A stretch of 64,000 nucleotides of DNA, taken from Neoceratodus forsteri. Taxonomy: Eukaryota > Chordata > Ceratodontiformes > Ceratodontidae. A program made the translations under genes and the position numbers. The notes below the pieces were generated by a model. That model was given only the letters and a program-made list of their open reading frames with translations. It searched no databases and was not told where the DNA came from. Where the stretch lies: positions 1,241,145,001 to 1,241,209,000 of the forward strand of contig CM057452.1 of the NCBI GenBank assembly GCA_016271365.2, written 5' to 3'. The number at the start of each line of letters is the position of its first letter. Within the stretch, counting starts at the first letter, position 1. This document shows positions 1-11,364 of the stretch, piece by piece.

Positions 1-670
1 AGCAAGCAATGTGAGAAGGCAGTAGGAAGGGCTGGGGGGATACTGGAATGTATAGGGAGAGGCATCACCAGTAGAAAACAGGAAGTTGTTATCCCTCTGT
101 ACAGACAGTTGGTGAGACCCATTCTTGAGTACTTTGTCCAGTTCTGGAGACCCAGTCTCTGCAAGGACATAAACAGGATGGAGGCAGTTCAGAGGAGGGC
201 AACTAAAATGGTGCAAGGTCTGCAAGAGAAGACCTATGAGGAGAGACTAAAGGAGTTGAATATGTATACCCTTGAGGAAAGGAGGGAGAGGGGGGACATG
301 ACAGAAACTGTTAAGTACCTCAGTGGAATCAACAAATTCCAAGAGGGTAGCATCTTTCAGAAAAAGAGATGTGCAAAAACAAGGGGACACAATTTGAAGA
401 TAGAGAGGAACAGCTCAGGAGCAATGTGAGGAAGTATTTTTCACAGAGAGGGTGGTGGGTGCATGGAACAGCCTTCCTGAGGAGGTTGTGGGGTCTAAAA
501 CTGTGGGAGAATTCAAGAATGCATGGGACAGACATAAGGCAATTCTTGTGGGGGGGGTAGGAAGAAATAGGCTCTTGGCTAACTAGGATCTGAAGCATAC
601 CCTGTAGGAAGGGAAATGGGAGGCTAGGTGGGCTAAGCGGTCCTTATCTGCCGTGAAAGTCTATGTTTCT
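1..670 (+). mobile_element. CR1-A LINE, 3' end (reverse transcriptase tail)
   Basis: The 3' part of a CR1/L2-like non-LTR retrotransposon, entering the window already inside ORF2. Frame 1 is open to 429 and reads the RT thumb region, with motifs such as [11 protein letters not shown] and ERLKELNMYTLEERRERGD. A frameshift near 413 moves the last part (the R.YF..R.VV..W..LP block) into another frame, so the copy is dead. It ends near 670 in the family tail TCTATGTTTCT, the CR1-type octamer-like 3' end. The same family recurs on the plus strand at 59405-60942 and inverted at 39121-47230, where the aligned DNA is closely similar. Family assignment is firm; CR1 versus L2 clade is not resolved here. 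Confidence 0.9.
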
Positions 671-1621
671 AGTGTTGTGGTATTAGAACAGTAAATCTTC
701 ACTAAAGTGAGTTTAGCTGAACAAATAAGTTTTTGTATAGACACTGTTTTTCATCCCTACTTATGTATTTATTAATGTACTTACTGTAACTAGTTTTTGG
801 TAATTAGGTAAAGGCACTATATGATTGACTGCCTGTTTTCAGGCATGATGCAGAAAAATGTTACATCACAATACTAGTTCAAGAATATACAGACAATATG
901 CAAGCGAGATGGCAATAGGATAAAAAAAATCAGGATCAATAATTTTGTTATACATTTTGTTGAATACATTATATATTTTTTTGAAACTTAGTTTTTATTT
1001 CAATAATCATATATCATTTTGTGCACATCATTAAAACAGTTTATATGATAACATTGTGATGTTCATACTACCCAAGGTCACGAATGACAAGGGTTCACAT
1101 CTAGATAGTTAGTGATGTATACACCTCATTACTAAAGATTCCTTGAGATGAACCTGTTTTGGTAAAATTAAATTGAGACAATCAATTCAAAAGCAATTTC
1201 CAAAACAAACATTTTTAAACATGTATGATAACATTTGAAGCAATCAACCTAAAGTGTGCGGTGTGTTTGTGTATGGTCTTACCAAAAAGGGGGTGGGGGA
1301 GAACCCCACCTGTCCACTGGGAGTAAATACCACGACCTCATGGGTCTAAATGTCTATGTGATCAGTATTTATTATAGCAGAACATGAATTCTTCTTTCTT
1401 TATTGGGCTTAGGCAAAGACAGTAGGACCCGATTAAGCCTATGACTGCAGTGGTTCCTTCTCTCCACTTGTAGACTCCATGAGGTGCCAGGGATGCCAGA
1501 TCTCCCCAAAAAATTGTCTTTATTTAGTTAAAGAGTGGCCATGATTTATTCCATGGACTTTTGAGATCTTACATTTCCATTGATTAAAAGTTGGGGCCAT
1601 TGGAGAAAGCCACATTGGTGT
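671..1621. other. AT-rich non-coding stretch, nothing recognised
   Basis: No ORF of note on either strand and no repeat match to other parts of the window. A GC-richer patch at about 1390-1560 looked structured but could not be tied to any known gene or repeat. Confidence 0.5.
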
Positions 1622-2576
1622 AATATGAACATATGAACATACGAAACTGCCAACAACTAAAGGCCTCATGGTCCATCAAGTCTGCTCGATTGTGCAGCAA
1701 GCAGACCTCATTCTGCAGCTGCCACTTCTTCCCATCCTCCCTCCAGTGACTTTCCCCCTAACCCTGTCCCATTCCCTTTTGAAGCAGCCCACTGTTCTAC
1801 AGGCTACCACTTCCCCTGGCAATGCATTCCACCCAGACACCACCCTCTCCGTAAAGAAGTGTGTTCTCATTTCCCCCCTGAACCTCCCCTTTTCAATTTC
1901 AGATCATGCCCTCCAGTGTCCCTTCCCCTTCTTAATTTGAAAATCCCCTCCATTCTAGTCTTATTTATTCCCTTCATGTACTTGAAAGTTTCAATCATGT
2001 CTCACTTAGCCTTCTTCTCCTTCAGGGAGTACATGTTCAGCTCCTTCATCCTGCTCTCGTAAGGTATGTCCCCTAGCCCCTGGATCATTTTTGTTGCCCT
2101 GCACTGCACCACCTCCAGTAACCTAATGTCCTTTTTCAGGTACGATTGCCAGACCTGCATGCATTACTCCAGTTGTGATCTAACCAGAGACCTGCACAGA
2201 ATCAGACTCACCTCACCCCTCCTGGGGGATATGCCTCTGGCAATACAACCCACAAACTTGCTGGCCTTAGCAGCTTCCTTTCTACTCTGTGCTGAGTTGT
2301 TCATTGCTCTTGTTATGATCACCCCCATATCCTTCTCCTCTTCTGTCATGGTTAGTTGTATCCCCCCTCGCTGGTAACTCCTTCTTGTTTTTTTTGTGCC
2401 AAAATGTAGCACCTTGCATTTCTTGGCATTGAACTCTAGTTGCCATGTGTCCAACCAGGCCTACAATTTTGTCAGATAGTCTTGTAATACCTGCCACCCT
2501 TCCAAGTCCTCCACTACTGCTTCCATCTTGGTGTCATCTGCAAACAGACTGATCTTGCTCTTGATGCCAATTGAGA
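1622..2576 (-). mobile_element. CR1-C LINE, 3' segment
   Basis: First piece of a near-complete CR1-like element on the minus strand. The 3' tail at 1622-1645 repeats GTATGTTCATATGTTCAT, an octamer-like CR1 end. Reading leftward, the RT C-terminus is seen as FFTERVVSGWNALPGEVV (about 1870-1800) and WQLEFNAKKCKVLHFG (about 2450-2400). The catalytic RT box FADDTK lies at about 2550-2530. Several frame changes make it a pseudogene. At 2576/7421 the frame rejoins exactly after removal of the hAT-like insertion: the protein reads YISDIS to the right of the insertion and IGIKSKISLFADDTK to its left. Confidence 0.9.
2569..2576. repeat. hAT-like target-site duplication, left copy
   Basis: AATTGAGA, repeated at 7421-7428. 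Eight bases is the duplication length of hAT transposons; a ninth base also matches if the ends are drawn one base in. Confidence 0.8.
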
Positions 2577-2811
2577 TAGGATTGCCAGAACCCTCTGAAA
2601 TTCTGGGTTCTAGTTCTAATCTAGAACTTTGGAAAAAGTTCTAGGGTTCTAATCTTTTTTAGAACTTTTTAGAACTCGAACTCTATGTTTTTAATTGTGC
2701 TTCCAATAATGAAGATAACAGTGAAATACACGTGAAATTGAGAACAAGAAGAAATAAAATCTGTTCAGCATAAGGGAAGAGAAATGATCATGTGTGACTT
2801 TTATATATTGG

Positions 2812-3190
2812 GTACAGTGAAGCAGTCAAAGGGTACACAGCAGAATGATGGCCAGTATGCCATGTAGGAGTCGTACATAAACACACACACACCCACACAG
2901 TACAGTGCAGCAGTCAAAGGGCACACAGCAAGATAATCCTGGCCAGCATGCCATGTAGGAGAAGGAGTCACATAATGGCTGACACATAGATTTTATTATT
3001 TGGTATTGACAAGCGATGTTTCTACCTCCCCTCCCAACAGGGAAATATATTTCTGGAATGTATTTAAGGATACCCCTGCACAACTTGCTGCTGGGCTGCA
3101 CACAGTCATATACACTGGGTAGGGTATAGTGCAGTCGAAGGGCACACAGTAAGGTGATGGGCTGACCACAGTATGCCACAGGAGACAGAG
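2812..3190 (+). repeat. Dispersed minisatellite, three units
   Basis: A unit containing CAGTCRAAGGGYACACAG followed by a GCCA.TATGCCA block occurs at about 2815, 2902 and 3125. A short CA-rich microsatellite lies between the first two at about 2880-2900. Spacing is uneven, about 90 and 220 bp. Confidence 0.6.
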
Positions 3191-4479
3191 TGACACAACA
3201 CAGTGAACATACTCAACCTTTCCTCCTCTAAATGTGGGACATTGCTTCTCAAGATGTGGAACAAATAAACAAAATATGGGCCACATAGTCAAATGTTTAA
3301 CTAAGAAGCTCAGAACACGTAAAATGTATGCCTTTATTTTCACAAAGTTCATTGTTAATTGAATAATATATTTTTCATATTATATACAATGAATTTTTGC
3401 TTTAAAATCTTAATGGAATGTGGGACACATCTTCTCAATGTGGAACATGGGGGCTATTTTTAAAGTAAAATGAGGCACTGTTCCTCGTAATGTGTGACAG
3501 TTGAGATGTATGACAGTGGATACTGTGTCAAAAACTAACTGAACTGCATGTATCAGGAAGTTTGGGGTGAAAGGACCCCCTCAGCACAGTCCTGATGATT
3601 TCTTACTTTGTATAATTTATTTTAATGTGTTCCCTGTTTGTTGGCTTTCTTCTGTTCCCTTAATCTCTTCCTCTTCCCCCCTCCCCAGCCAGAGTGATCT
3701 CCCTCCATCCTGAGTCCCGACCATTCTTTCCCTGGCCCCCATTCCATTTTGTTTTATTTCCCCTTTAAGGCAACCTTTTTCCATTTCCAGAAAGCCAACA
3801 ATGACAAAGTATGCTTTTTTAATTCAAATTGTAAAACGCCACCCAAACAAAACTCACAACAGCAAGTAAGTAATAAAGTAGAATTAGAATTGCTGCGAAG
3901 AGCACAGCCAGCACTCAGAAGAACATCCTCCTCGACTGGGGTGTAATTTCAGTAAAATCATAGGGGTAGCAAGGTGGGGGTGGGCATGATGTGGCGAGGC
4001 CAGAGAGGGTGCCATTTGTCAATATGACATAGATCTACTGACCAAGTAATTTAAAAATGGTTATGAATTGGATAGTAAAGTCTGAATATAAATGTGAAAT
4101 GGGTCATTACAGATGTTGATTCAAATTAAATAACTAGTTTTCATCAAATTGTGGAATCATCAGTATAGTGAAAGTCCCATTCCTCAACTGTACAAATATT
4201 AAACCGTATAATGTGTGGGTAGCCCTTATTACCCATTGAAATCAGATTACAACCTTGTAATCCCACTGTTGTGATGTCAAAACCATATAAACCTATCTCA
4301 TCTATGTCATAGCAGTGGGTTTACAAAATGGAATACCAGTGTTATTCAGTATTCACACCCATAATGTGATTGTTAGTCTCAGTACAGTATTCAAATAACA
4401 TTCCAATTGTCACAGTTTACTGTTACTGAGGTCTAGCAATCACTATGTCAGATAGAGATTTTAACTCTAGTTCCTTTCT

Positions 4480-4815
4480 ATCACAGTGCAGTGGTAGGTT
4501 GCCTTGCAGGTGTGAGTTTTGGAGATGCCTGGAGGGACATGAGGAAGTATTATTTTACAGAAAGGGTGGTGGAACCATGGAGCAGTCTACCTGCCAAGGT
4601 GGTGGGTGCTAAAACCATTATTGGTTTCAAGCAAGGTTGGGACAAAGTGAAGGGTATAATGGTTACTCAAGGCAACAGATACTGGGAGGGGAATAGTGGG
4701 GTGGATAGACAGGGCTAGGACCCTAGATGGACATTAGGACATGGGATTAGATAGGGAACCATAGGCAGAATGGATTGCCAATAGTCTTTTTCTGCCATCA
4801 TTGTCTATAGTAGAA
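4480..4815 (+). mobile_element. CR1-like 3'-end fragment
   Basis: The ORF at 4491-4718 reads the CR1 ORF2 C-terminus (KYYFTERVVEPWSSLPAKVV, then a FK..WDKVKG block). The DNA ends in a tail containing GTCTTTTTCTGCCATCAT, the usual CR1 3' end. It is heavily 5'-truncated and lies inside the hAT-like element, so it arrived after that element or was carried by it. Confidence 0.75.
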
Positions 4816-5377
4816 CAATCAGCCATCTTCCGCTGCTTACCTCTCATCCCTGTGAGGTAGCCATTATTGTTAGCAGCTGCTCTGTACTGGAAAGGAGGCA
4901 AGAAGACTGAGGAGTGAGCCACACTTTGCTCCTGAACCTGGGACTAAAATGCACCATTTCACACATTAAGGATGTCAGAAATACATTTCTGCCAAAAAAA
5001 CTATAGGATGAAATTTTTTGCCAACTAACAAATAATGCTGCTTTAATGGATTTATCATTTTGTTGGTGCCTTGCCGAAATAGAAGTAAGAAACCCAGAAT
5101 TTGTTTTTACTTTTTTACTTTACATTCTTTTTCTTGCTGTGATATGAGGGTTGCAGTTTGAGTGATACAGGTTAAAACCATCTCCACAGTGTTTTTACAT
5201 GATTTTTACTCAGTGCAGACTTTGTGTAAGGGGTTTGATGGGGTAACTTTATTTTCTGGGTCTCTGTTTAAAATCAAGACTTCAGAGGACACATCAGTTA
5301 AAATAACGTTCAGTTTGTTTCATGTGGGCATGAGTAGGCTTTAGTGCAGACAGTTTTACCATGCCGTAGTGACAGCG

Positions 5378-5455
5378 GACACGGAGACATCCCTGACAGC
5401 GACAGCCGCATTGCCAAGTGTCAGCAATGCGGTGTCGGGGATGCCTCCGTGTTTC
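5378..5455. repeat. Imperfect inverted repeat (hairpin)
   Basis: The arm around ACACGGAGACATCCCTGACA is answered by TCGGGGATGCCTCCGTGTTT, and GCCGCATTGCC by AGCAATGCGG, around a short loop. GC-rich against an AT-rich background. Confidence 0.6.
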
Positions 5456-7420
5456 CATTGGGGGACTGCGTCCCTGAACCCTTCATGTGGGGTTCTCCCC
5501 CCACCTCCCAGTCTCTAGGAGTACAACTTTGAGTCAGAGTTGGACTGGGGAGGGCAAAAGACCTAAAAGGCAGTCCCTGGCCATGCAGAGACCATGACAG
5601 CGACATGTGGATTTTGCCCAAATCCTGTTGCTGTGATGGTCTTCACTGTCAGGGAGTCACTGCGGTGATGGTATACCCTTCTTTAAATGCTACACTCACT
5701 CCTGCCCCACATGTACCCCCAGGGACCCACACTCTGCAAGGTTGCCCAGAACTCCTCAAACTCTCTCTCATCCCTCCATTTCTCTTGATTGTTTCTCCAT
5801 CCCCCATCCCCCCTGTATCCACTGAACCAGACACACCAGTCTGCTCCCAAGACCCACTCCTACAGTTCTGCCCCTCCCATGACCCCTGCTATCCCATTGT
5901 GTCCACATTCACAGGTAAGCTATCATTCCCACTGTACTGCCCTCTCCCTCCCATGCTCCTGTATCCTTGGTACCAAACACGCCAGTCCGCCCCCACTCCC
6001 ACAGCTCTGCTCTATCCCCCATGCCCATCATGACTCCCAGTCTAGACAGGCCAGTCAGTCCCCCCCTCCCCCATATGCCCTCTGCTCTCCCAGTGTCTGT
6101 ATTCACAAGTAAGCATGCACCCCACAGCACTGACTCTTGTAAATGGTCTTCCCCAACTCCCTCTGTCAGAGGCTTACCACCTTTTAATAAGCGAGCAAAA
6201 GCAATGAAAGCAGTTTTTTCCCTTTATTGCTTGTTGCCTACCTCACTGCTTGCACTGTTCTGGTTCTCCTTCAATCCAGGCTTCTCCAGATCTCATCTGA
6301 CCATCTCTGTCCTGTCTCAGACCAGTCCCACCTTGTCGTGTCTCCGACTCCTCTGAGGTGCTCCGTGGCCCGCTCTCCTGCTGCTCCAGTCCTGCCCTCT
6401 CCTCTCTGACCTAGACTGCACCTGGTGCGGTGCCCGGCTGCCGGACTGATCGATGAAAAATAAAACCCCAAATCCGACACTGACCCCCTCCTCCTAGACC
6501 CACTTTCCTGGTGCTTCAGCTCATTGTCATCTAGCTAGCCTTCAAACTGCTGCTTTCCCTCTGCCTGTCCCACCTCTGAAGGGATACCCTGTCTGCTGTG
6601 CTTGCACCTCCTGCTTTTCATGACGTTCCTTCCCTTATCCACCACCGCACCACATCGTGACTAGTCCCACCCACTGGCCTTCCTAGCCAATTGAGGTAGT
6701 ACCAACCCTATCTCAATGCACACTGGGACTCTGGGACTCTAGGACTTTGAGTTTGGGGGGGTGGACACTTGTCTCGGCTCTCGAGGAGGCAACTTGGCAA
6801 AAAACGTTTTTTTTTTAATTTGTCTGGCCAGTGGCAGCTAACGACCAAGCAGCGTCCATAAACCATGGCAGCAGGGGTCACAAGCCCTGTTATAAGGATC
6901 TCAAAATTCTCATAGGGGTCCCGAATGTGACCCCTGGCAACCCCTAAATGACTCCCCTGCTCCTCGATCTGAAATCAGACACAGGACTGGAGCCACAACC
7001 GCACTTCACTTCCTGGATGATGGATCCTGCGATGCTTACCCCTCGGACGTTCTTTCCACGACCTGACAGCATAGCGGCTGCTCAGGTGATGGTGACTCCA
7101 GAGTGCAGCCTCACCAGCTACACCCCCTCCAAACAACTGTCTTGAGCCGCACAATAGGACAGGAGCTGAATGGATTGGAAACAGCACCAGCAGTGCCACC
7201 CGGGAGGAAGGAGGAGCCATAAGTAAAGTAAGACTTTTTTTCAAACAACTTGGGCAGCAGACTAGATCAGCAATGAAGGGCTGGCCAGGCAGACACAGAA
7301 ATGGGCACTGTGATTTGAACCCTTTTGCAAACCCTCTACTGTTCGAGTTCTAAATTAGAACTTGAACACCAGGGTTCGAGGAGGGTTTGAATCTTTCATG
7401 AACTAGTTCTGACAACCGTA

Positions 7421-7428
7421 AATTGAGA
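7421..7428. repeat. hAT-like target-site duplication, right copy
   Basis: AATTGAGA, matching 2569-2576. CR1-C coding sequence resumes directly after it. Confidence 0.8.
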
Positions 7429-8298
7429 TGTCTGATATATAGATCCCAAACAACACCAGCCCGAGTACAGAGCCCTGTGGCACCCCACTTGTCATTGCCC
7501 TAGGAGATGGGAGCTCCCCACCTGCCACCACCCTCTGCTGTCTCCCTTGCACCCAGTTCACAACCCATGCCAACATCTTTGCCCCTGCTCCTGTGCCCTC
7601 CAGCTTACTTTGCAGACTCCTATGTGGCACTGAATCAAACACATTACTGAAGTTCAGGTACAGGACATCCACTGCATAGCCCCTGTCCAATTGCCTGGTT
7701 ACCCAGTCATAATACTCTACCAAGTTGGTCTGACAGGATCTGTCTGAGACAAACCCTTGCTGTCTGCTGTACTGCAGCCCATTAGCATCTAGGAGGGAAA
7801 CCAGCCTGTCCTTCAGGATTGTCTCCATCAGCTTTCCCATGATGGATGTGAGGCTTACCGGTCTGTAGTTCTCTGACTCATCCTTGGGGCTGCTCTTGTG
7901 AAGGGGTACCACATGTGCCATCCTACAGTCCTGAGGTACACTCTCTGAGTTTAGTGATACATTGACCAAGTCTGCCATAGGTTCTGCCAGGACTTCTGCC
8001 AGCTTTCTCAGCATCCTGGGGTGTATGCCATCTGGCCCAGGCACCTTGTCTACCATAAGTGCCCTCAAGCCCTCCAGTACTCTGCCCACTGTGATTTCCC
8101 CATCAGTCATACTCTCCTGCCCCTGTGCCCACCCTCTCACCCTTCTTGGGTACAGTTCCCTCTTTCTCCTTAGTAAATACTAAGCAGAAGTACTCATTTA
8201 AGGCTTCTGCCTGTTCATCACCTGTTTCCAACCACCCCCCAATCTCTATTTATCATTACTATTTGGTACTTACAACTCCTTTTCTCTCTGATGTTCCT
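7429..8298 (-). pseudogene. CR1-C reverse transcriptase, N-terminal and palm part
   Basis: Minus-strand ORF 8140-7403 (its last residues run into the hAT-like element) encodes the RT fingers and palm of the CR1-C element cut at 2576/7421. In order: VDKVPGPDGIHPRMLRKL, HVVPLHKSSPKDESENYRPV (the NYRPVSLT box), RQQGFVSDRSCQTNLVEYYD, YAVDVLYLNFSNVFDSVPH (the catalytic D-x-x-x-A-F box, with Ala replaced by Val) and SGVPQGSVLG. The YxDD-equivalent box FADDTK lies beyond the insertion at 2530-2550. The linker to the endonuclease continues to about 8298, where a SINE interrupts it. RT copies the element's own RNA at the target site; this copy cannot make a complete protein. Confidence 0.9.
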
Positions 8299-8764
8299 GA
8301 AGAAGAAGAAGAATCAGCATTTATATAGCACTTTTCATACACAGTGTATCCCAAAGCACTTTGCAAGCAATGCTAGACTGGTAGTGAAGTGACTGGATGT
8401 GTAGTGGCGGCCATATCACACATCAAAACCCACACACAGCCTGGACAATTGCATGAACTGGTTTATGGGAAGGGGAATGTTGGCCAGGATACAGAGAATG
8501 TTCCCTGCTCTTTGCAAAAAGTGCCCTGGGTTCTTTTACTTTCACCTGGACACCCACCAGGACAGCACCAGGATAGGTAGAAGGGACCTCTGCTTAACAT
8601 CACATACGAAGGACAGCACAACCCAGCAGTACAGCACCTACCCTAATACTGCACTCAGATGCCAGCATTTTAGGTGCAAGTCCAATCCCGGTGTGGCATG
8701 AGAACCCATGACATTCAGGTTCGCAGAGATGGATGTGCTACCAACTGAGCCATGCTAATGCCCT
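8299..8764 (-). mobile_element. tRNA-derived SINE, about 465 bp
   Basis: Minus-strand SINE. The tRNA-like head lies at 8763-8690, with A-box-like TGGCTCAGTTGGTAGCA (about 8752-8736) and a B-box-like GGGTTCTCATGCC (about 8708-8696). The body ends in AAGTGCTATATAAATGC followed by a (CTT)n tail at 8314-8299. That tail motif is shared by many animal SINEs and LINEs. Inserted in the CR1-C RT/EN linker. A ragged CT-rich similarity on both sides may be the target duplication but is not clean. Confidence 0.8.
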
Positions 8765-9473
8765 TCTCCCCCTCTTTGATGCCCTGTGCTAGCCTGAGTT
8801 CCCTGGATGCCTTGGCTGACCTGGCTTTCCAAGTCACCTCCCTCGACTCCTTGAGGTATTCCTCCCTGTTCTCCCATTTCACTGTTTTTTGTACCTTCTA
8901 AAGATGTCTCTTTTCTTCCTTACTTTTTCAATGACCCTTCTGCTTGTCCAGCTAGGCTTCTTATCCCTAGCTCTCTTACTCTGGACCCATCCACATATTG
9001 CGGTTGTCTCCTGAATTTCCAGTTTAATGCCTCCCACTGATGGTTAGTGTCCATATTTAGATGGATCCTAACTAGATACCACTGTACTATTTCCCTCATC
9101 CTCCCAAAGTCAGCCCCCCTGAAGTCTAACACCCCTGTGCCCATTCCCACTCCCCCTTTCCCCATGATTACTGTGAATCACACCCAGTGGTGATCATTCC
9201 TCGCAAGTGGTTCTTCTCCCCCAGCTTCCTCACAAACTCCCTATTTACCAGCACAAGGTCTAGGGTGTTTTCTAACCTGGATGGCTCATTGATCATCTGT
9301 AGACCAAAGCTGTCCTAGAAGGCATCCAGAAGTACATGCTCCCTCCTATTTGTGGTGGTTGGAGTACCCCAATCTACTCCTGGCAGGTTGAAGTCCCCCA
9401 GAGTCATCATGCTGCCCCTCCCACAAGTTCTTCTGATCTGTTTTGCTAGTTCCCTGTCTAATTCCTCATAGAA
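8765..9473 (-). pseudogene. CR1-C endonuclease, C-terminal half
   Basis: Reading from 9473 downward, the minus strand encodes the second half of the APE-type endonuclease of CR1-C. It shows GDFNLPGVDW, then FGLQMINEPSRLENTLDLVL, then a NDHHWV box (the SDH catalytic His motif). VLDFRGADFGRMRE follows at the start of the EN-RT linker. The first half is at 12336-12890; the frame is split by the composite CR1-B/L1 insertion. Several stops are present. EN normally nicks target DNA for target-primed reverse transcription. Confidence 0.85.
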
Positions 9474-11364
9474 ATGTAGAAGTTGATGGCAGATAAGGAC
9501 TGCAAGGCCCATCCAGTCTGCCCATATTTTCTACCTTATGAATGTGCCATAGACCTAGCTATATCAATGACCTAGCTATTCATACTCATCTGTATTGCTC
9601 CGCTATGCCTATCCCATCTCTGTGTGAAGCCCTGCACTGTATTCATATTCACCACTTTCTGAGGTAGTCTGTTCCAGGCATCCACCACCCTTTCTGTGAA
9701 AAAGAACTTCCACACAATACCCCTTAATCAGCCTCCCTCTAATCTCATGCTGTGTTCTCTGGTCCTGCTATTTGTCTTATATAGAAACATGTTAGACCCT
9801 TTCACCTTGTTAATGCCCTTAAGATGTTTGCATGTTTCAATCATATCACCTCTCTCCCTCCTCTGCTCTAGGGTATACATATTGAGCTCCTTTAATCTGT
9901 CCTCATATGTTTTCTGATGCAGTCCCTGCACTATTTTGGTTGCCCTTCTCTGGACTGCCTCCATTTTGTTAATGTTCTTGTGCAGTTGCAGCCTCCAGTA
10001 CTACATGCAGTACTGCAGATGGGGACTAACCACTGTCTCATAAAAAGGGAATATTACCTCCCTCTTATGACTTGTGATACCCCTACTAATACACCCCAAC
10101 ATCTCTCTTGCCTTACCTACTGCTTTTCTGGTCTGCTTGGATGATTTCAGGTCATCTGTGATGAAGATGCCCAAGTCTCTTTCTTCCCTTGTAATTGCCA
10201 GCAACTCCCCTCCCAACCTATAGGTGGCTTCAGGATTTCTCTTCCCTATGCGTAAGATCTAGCACTTCTTTGCGTTAAACCCCAGTTGTCACTCTTCTGA
10301 CCATTTTGCCAGTTTATCCAGATCTCTTCTCATTTTGCCCACCCCATCTGGATCATCTACTCTGTTACAGATCTTGGTGTCATCTGCAAACAGACAAACC
10401 TTGCCCTCCAGTCCATCTGCAATGTCACTGATGAATATACTGAAGAGGACTGGCCCCAGGACTGATCCCTGAGGTAACCCACTTGTGACTTGCATCTCTT
10501 TTGACTGTATACCATTTACCACCACTCTCTGTTTTCTGCCCACCAACCAGTTTGCCATAAAGTTGACCAACTTCTGACCCTCCCTGAGCCTACCCAGCTT
10601 ATTTATCACTTTTCTGTGTGCACGGTATTGAAAGCTTTGATGAAGTCAAGGTAGGTTACATCAACTGCACCACCTTGGTCCACCACTGTGGTTACCCAGT
10701 CAAAGAAATCTATGAGATTAGTTTGATAGGACCTTCCTCTAGTAAATCCATGCTGTCTTGGATCATGTGCGCCTATGGATTCCAGGTGCTGCACTATCCT
10801 TTCCTTAATGAGTGCCTCCATAATCTTGCCCAATACTGAGGTAAGACTGACTGGTCTATAGTCCCTTGCCTCCTCCCTGCTATCACTCTTGTGAAGCGAG
10901 ATCAAATGAGCCCTTTTCCAGTTTTCTGGGACCTCTCCTGTGCTCAGAGACTCACTAAACAGTTCTGCTAATGGCTCTGCTAGTTCCACCCTTAGCTCCT
11001 TTAGTATCCTGTGATGTATGCCATCAGGTCTCATTGCCTTATCTACCCTGAGCTTAGCGAGCTCTTGTAGGACCCTTTCTTTTGTGAAGGGACTAGTGCA
11101 CACCTCCCTCCACCCTGTGTCCATGGTGCTGAGGTGTGGGCCCTGCCCTACCTTCTCCTCAGTAAATACTGAGTAGAAGTATCTATTTAGGATAGATCCT
11201 TTTCCTTGGTCCTCCTCCACACATTCCCCTTATCCTCTTTGATCTTAGCAATACCCCCTATCGACTTTCTCCTTTCACTAATGTATCTATAGAAAGCCTT
11301 GTCCCCTTCTTTTACTGTTCATGCTAGTGTTTTCTTGGTTTGGGCCTTTGCCTGCCTTACTGCC
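9474..11364 (-). mobile_element. CR1-B LINE, 5'-truncated copy with RT
   Basis: A minus-strand CR1-like element whose 3' end lies at 9474 (tail TTTCTATG-like). Coding blocks from 5' to 3': LNRYFYSVFTEEKVGQGPHL and VDKAMRPDGIHHRILKEL near 11200-11000, DYRPVSLTSVLGKIMEAL, VDVTYLDFIKAFNTVH, then after a frame change at about 10607 SGLPQGSVLGPVLFSIFISD and LFADDTKICNRVDD. The thumb and tail lie at 10216-9728. RT is nearly intact in two frames. At 11364 the sequence switches within CTTACTGCCTTCCC from CR1-B linker to L1-like ORF1. The second CR1-B copy (43397-45885) continues past this point. Confidence 0.9.

Larger units (their letters stand above)
2577..7420. mobile_element. hAT-like DNA transposon, 4.8 kb, no transposase
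   Basis: Flanked by the 8-bp duplication AATTGAGA. Terminal inverted repeats are TAGGATTGCCAGAAC on the left and TACGGTTGTCAGAAC (reverse complement of the right end), 12 of 15 identical. A further inner inverted match is GTTCTAGTTCTAATCTAGAAC against GTTCAAGTTCTAATTTAGAAC. The TA-G-GTTGCCA start and 8-bp duplication fit hAT elements. No ORF inside carries a recognisable transposase, BED finger or RNase-H-like domain, so this is a non-autonomous or decayed copy. It has gained a minisatellite (2812-3190), a CR1 fragment (4480-4815), a hairpin (5378-5455) and a GC-rich block (about 5500-6470). It disrupts CR1-C and is therefore younger. Confidence 0.7.

Noticed and set aside
1390..1580. Possible mitochondrial or conserved-exon insert
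   Set aside because: The reverse strand looked coding-like (GLIGSYCLCLSPIKKEE) but it ends in stops within 30 codons and matches no mitochondrial gene I could identify.
5605..6112. 142- and 107-codon Pro/Ser-rich ORFs
   Set aside because: Composition-driven (C-rich strand) and overlapping in several frames. No start context or homology recognised.
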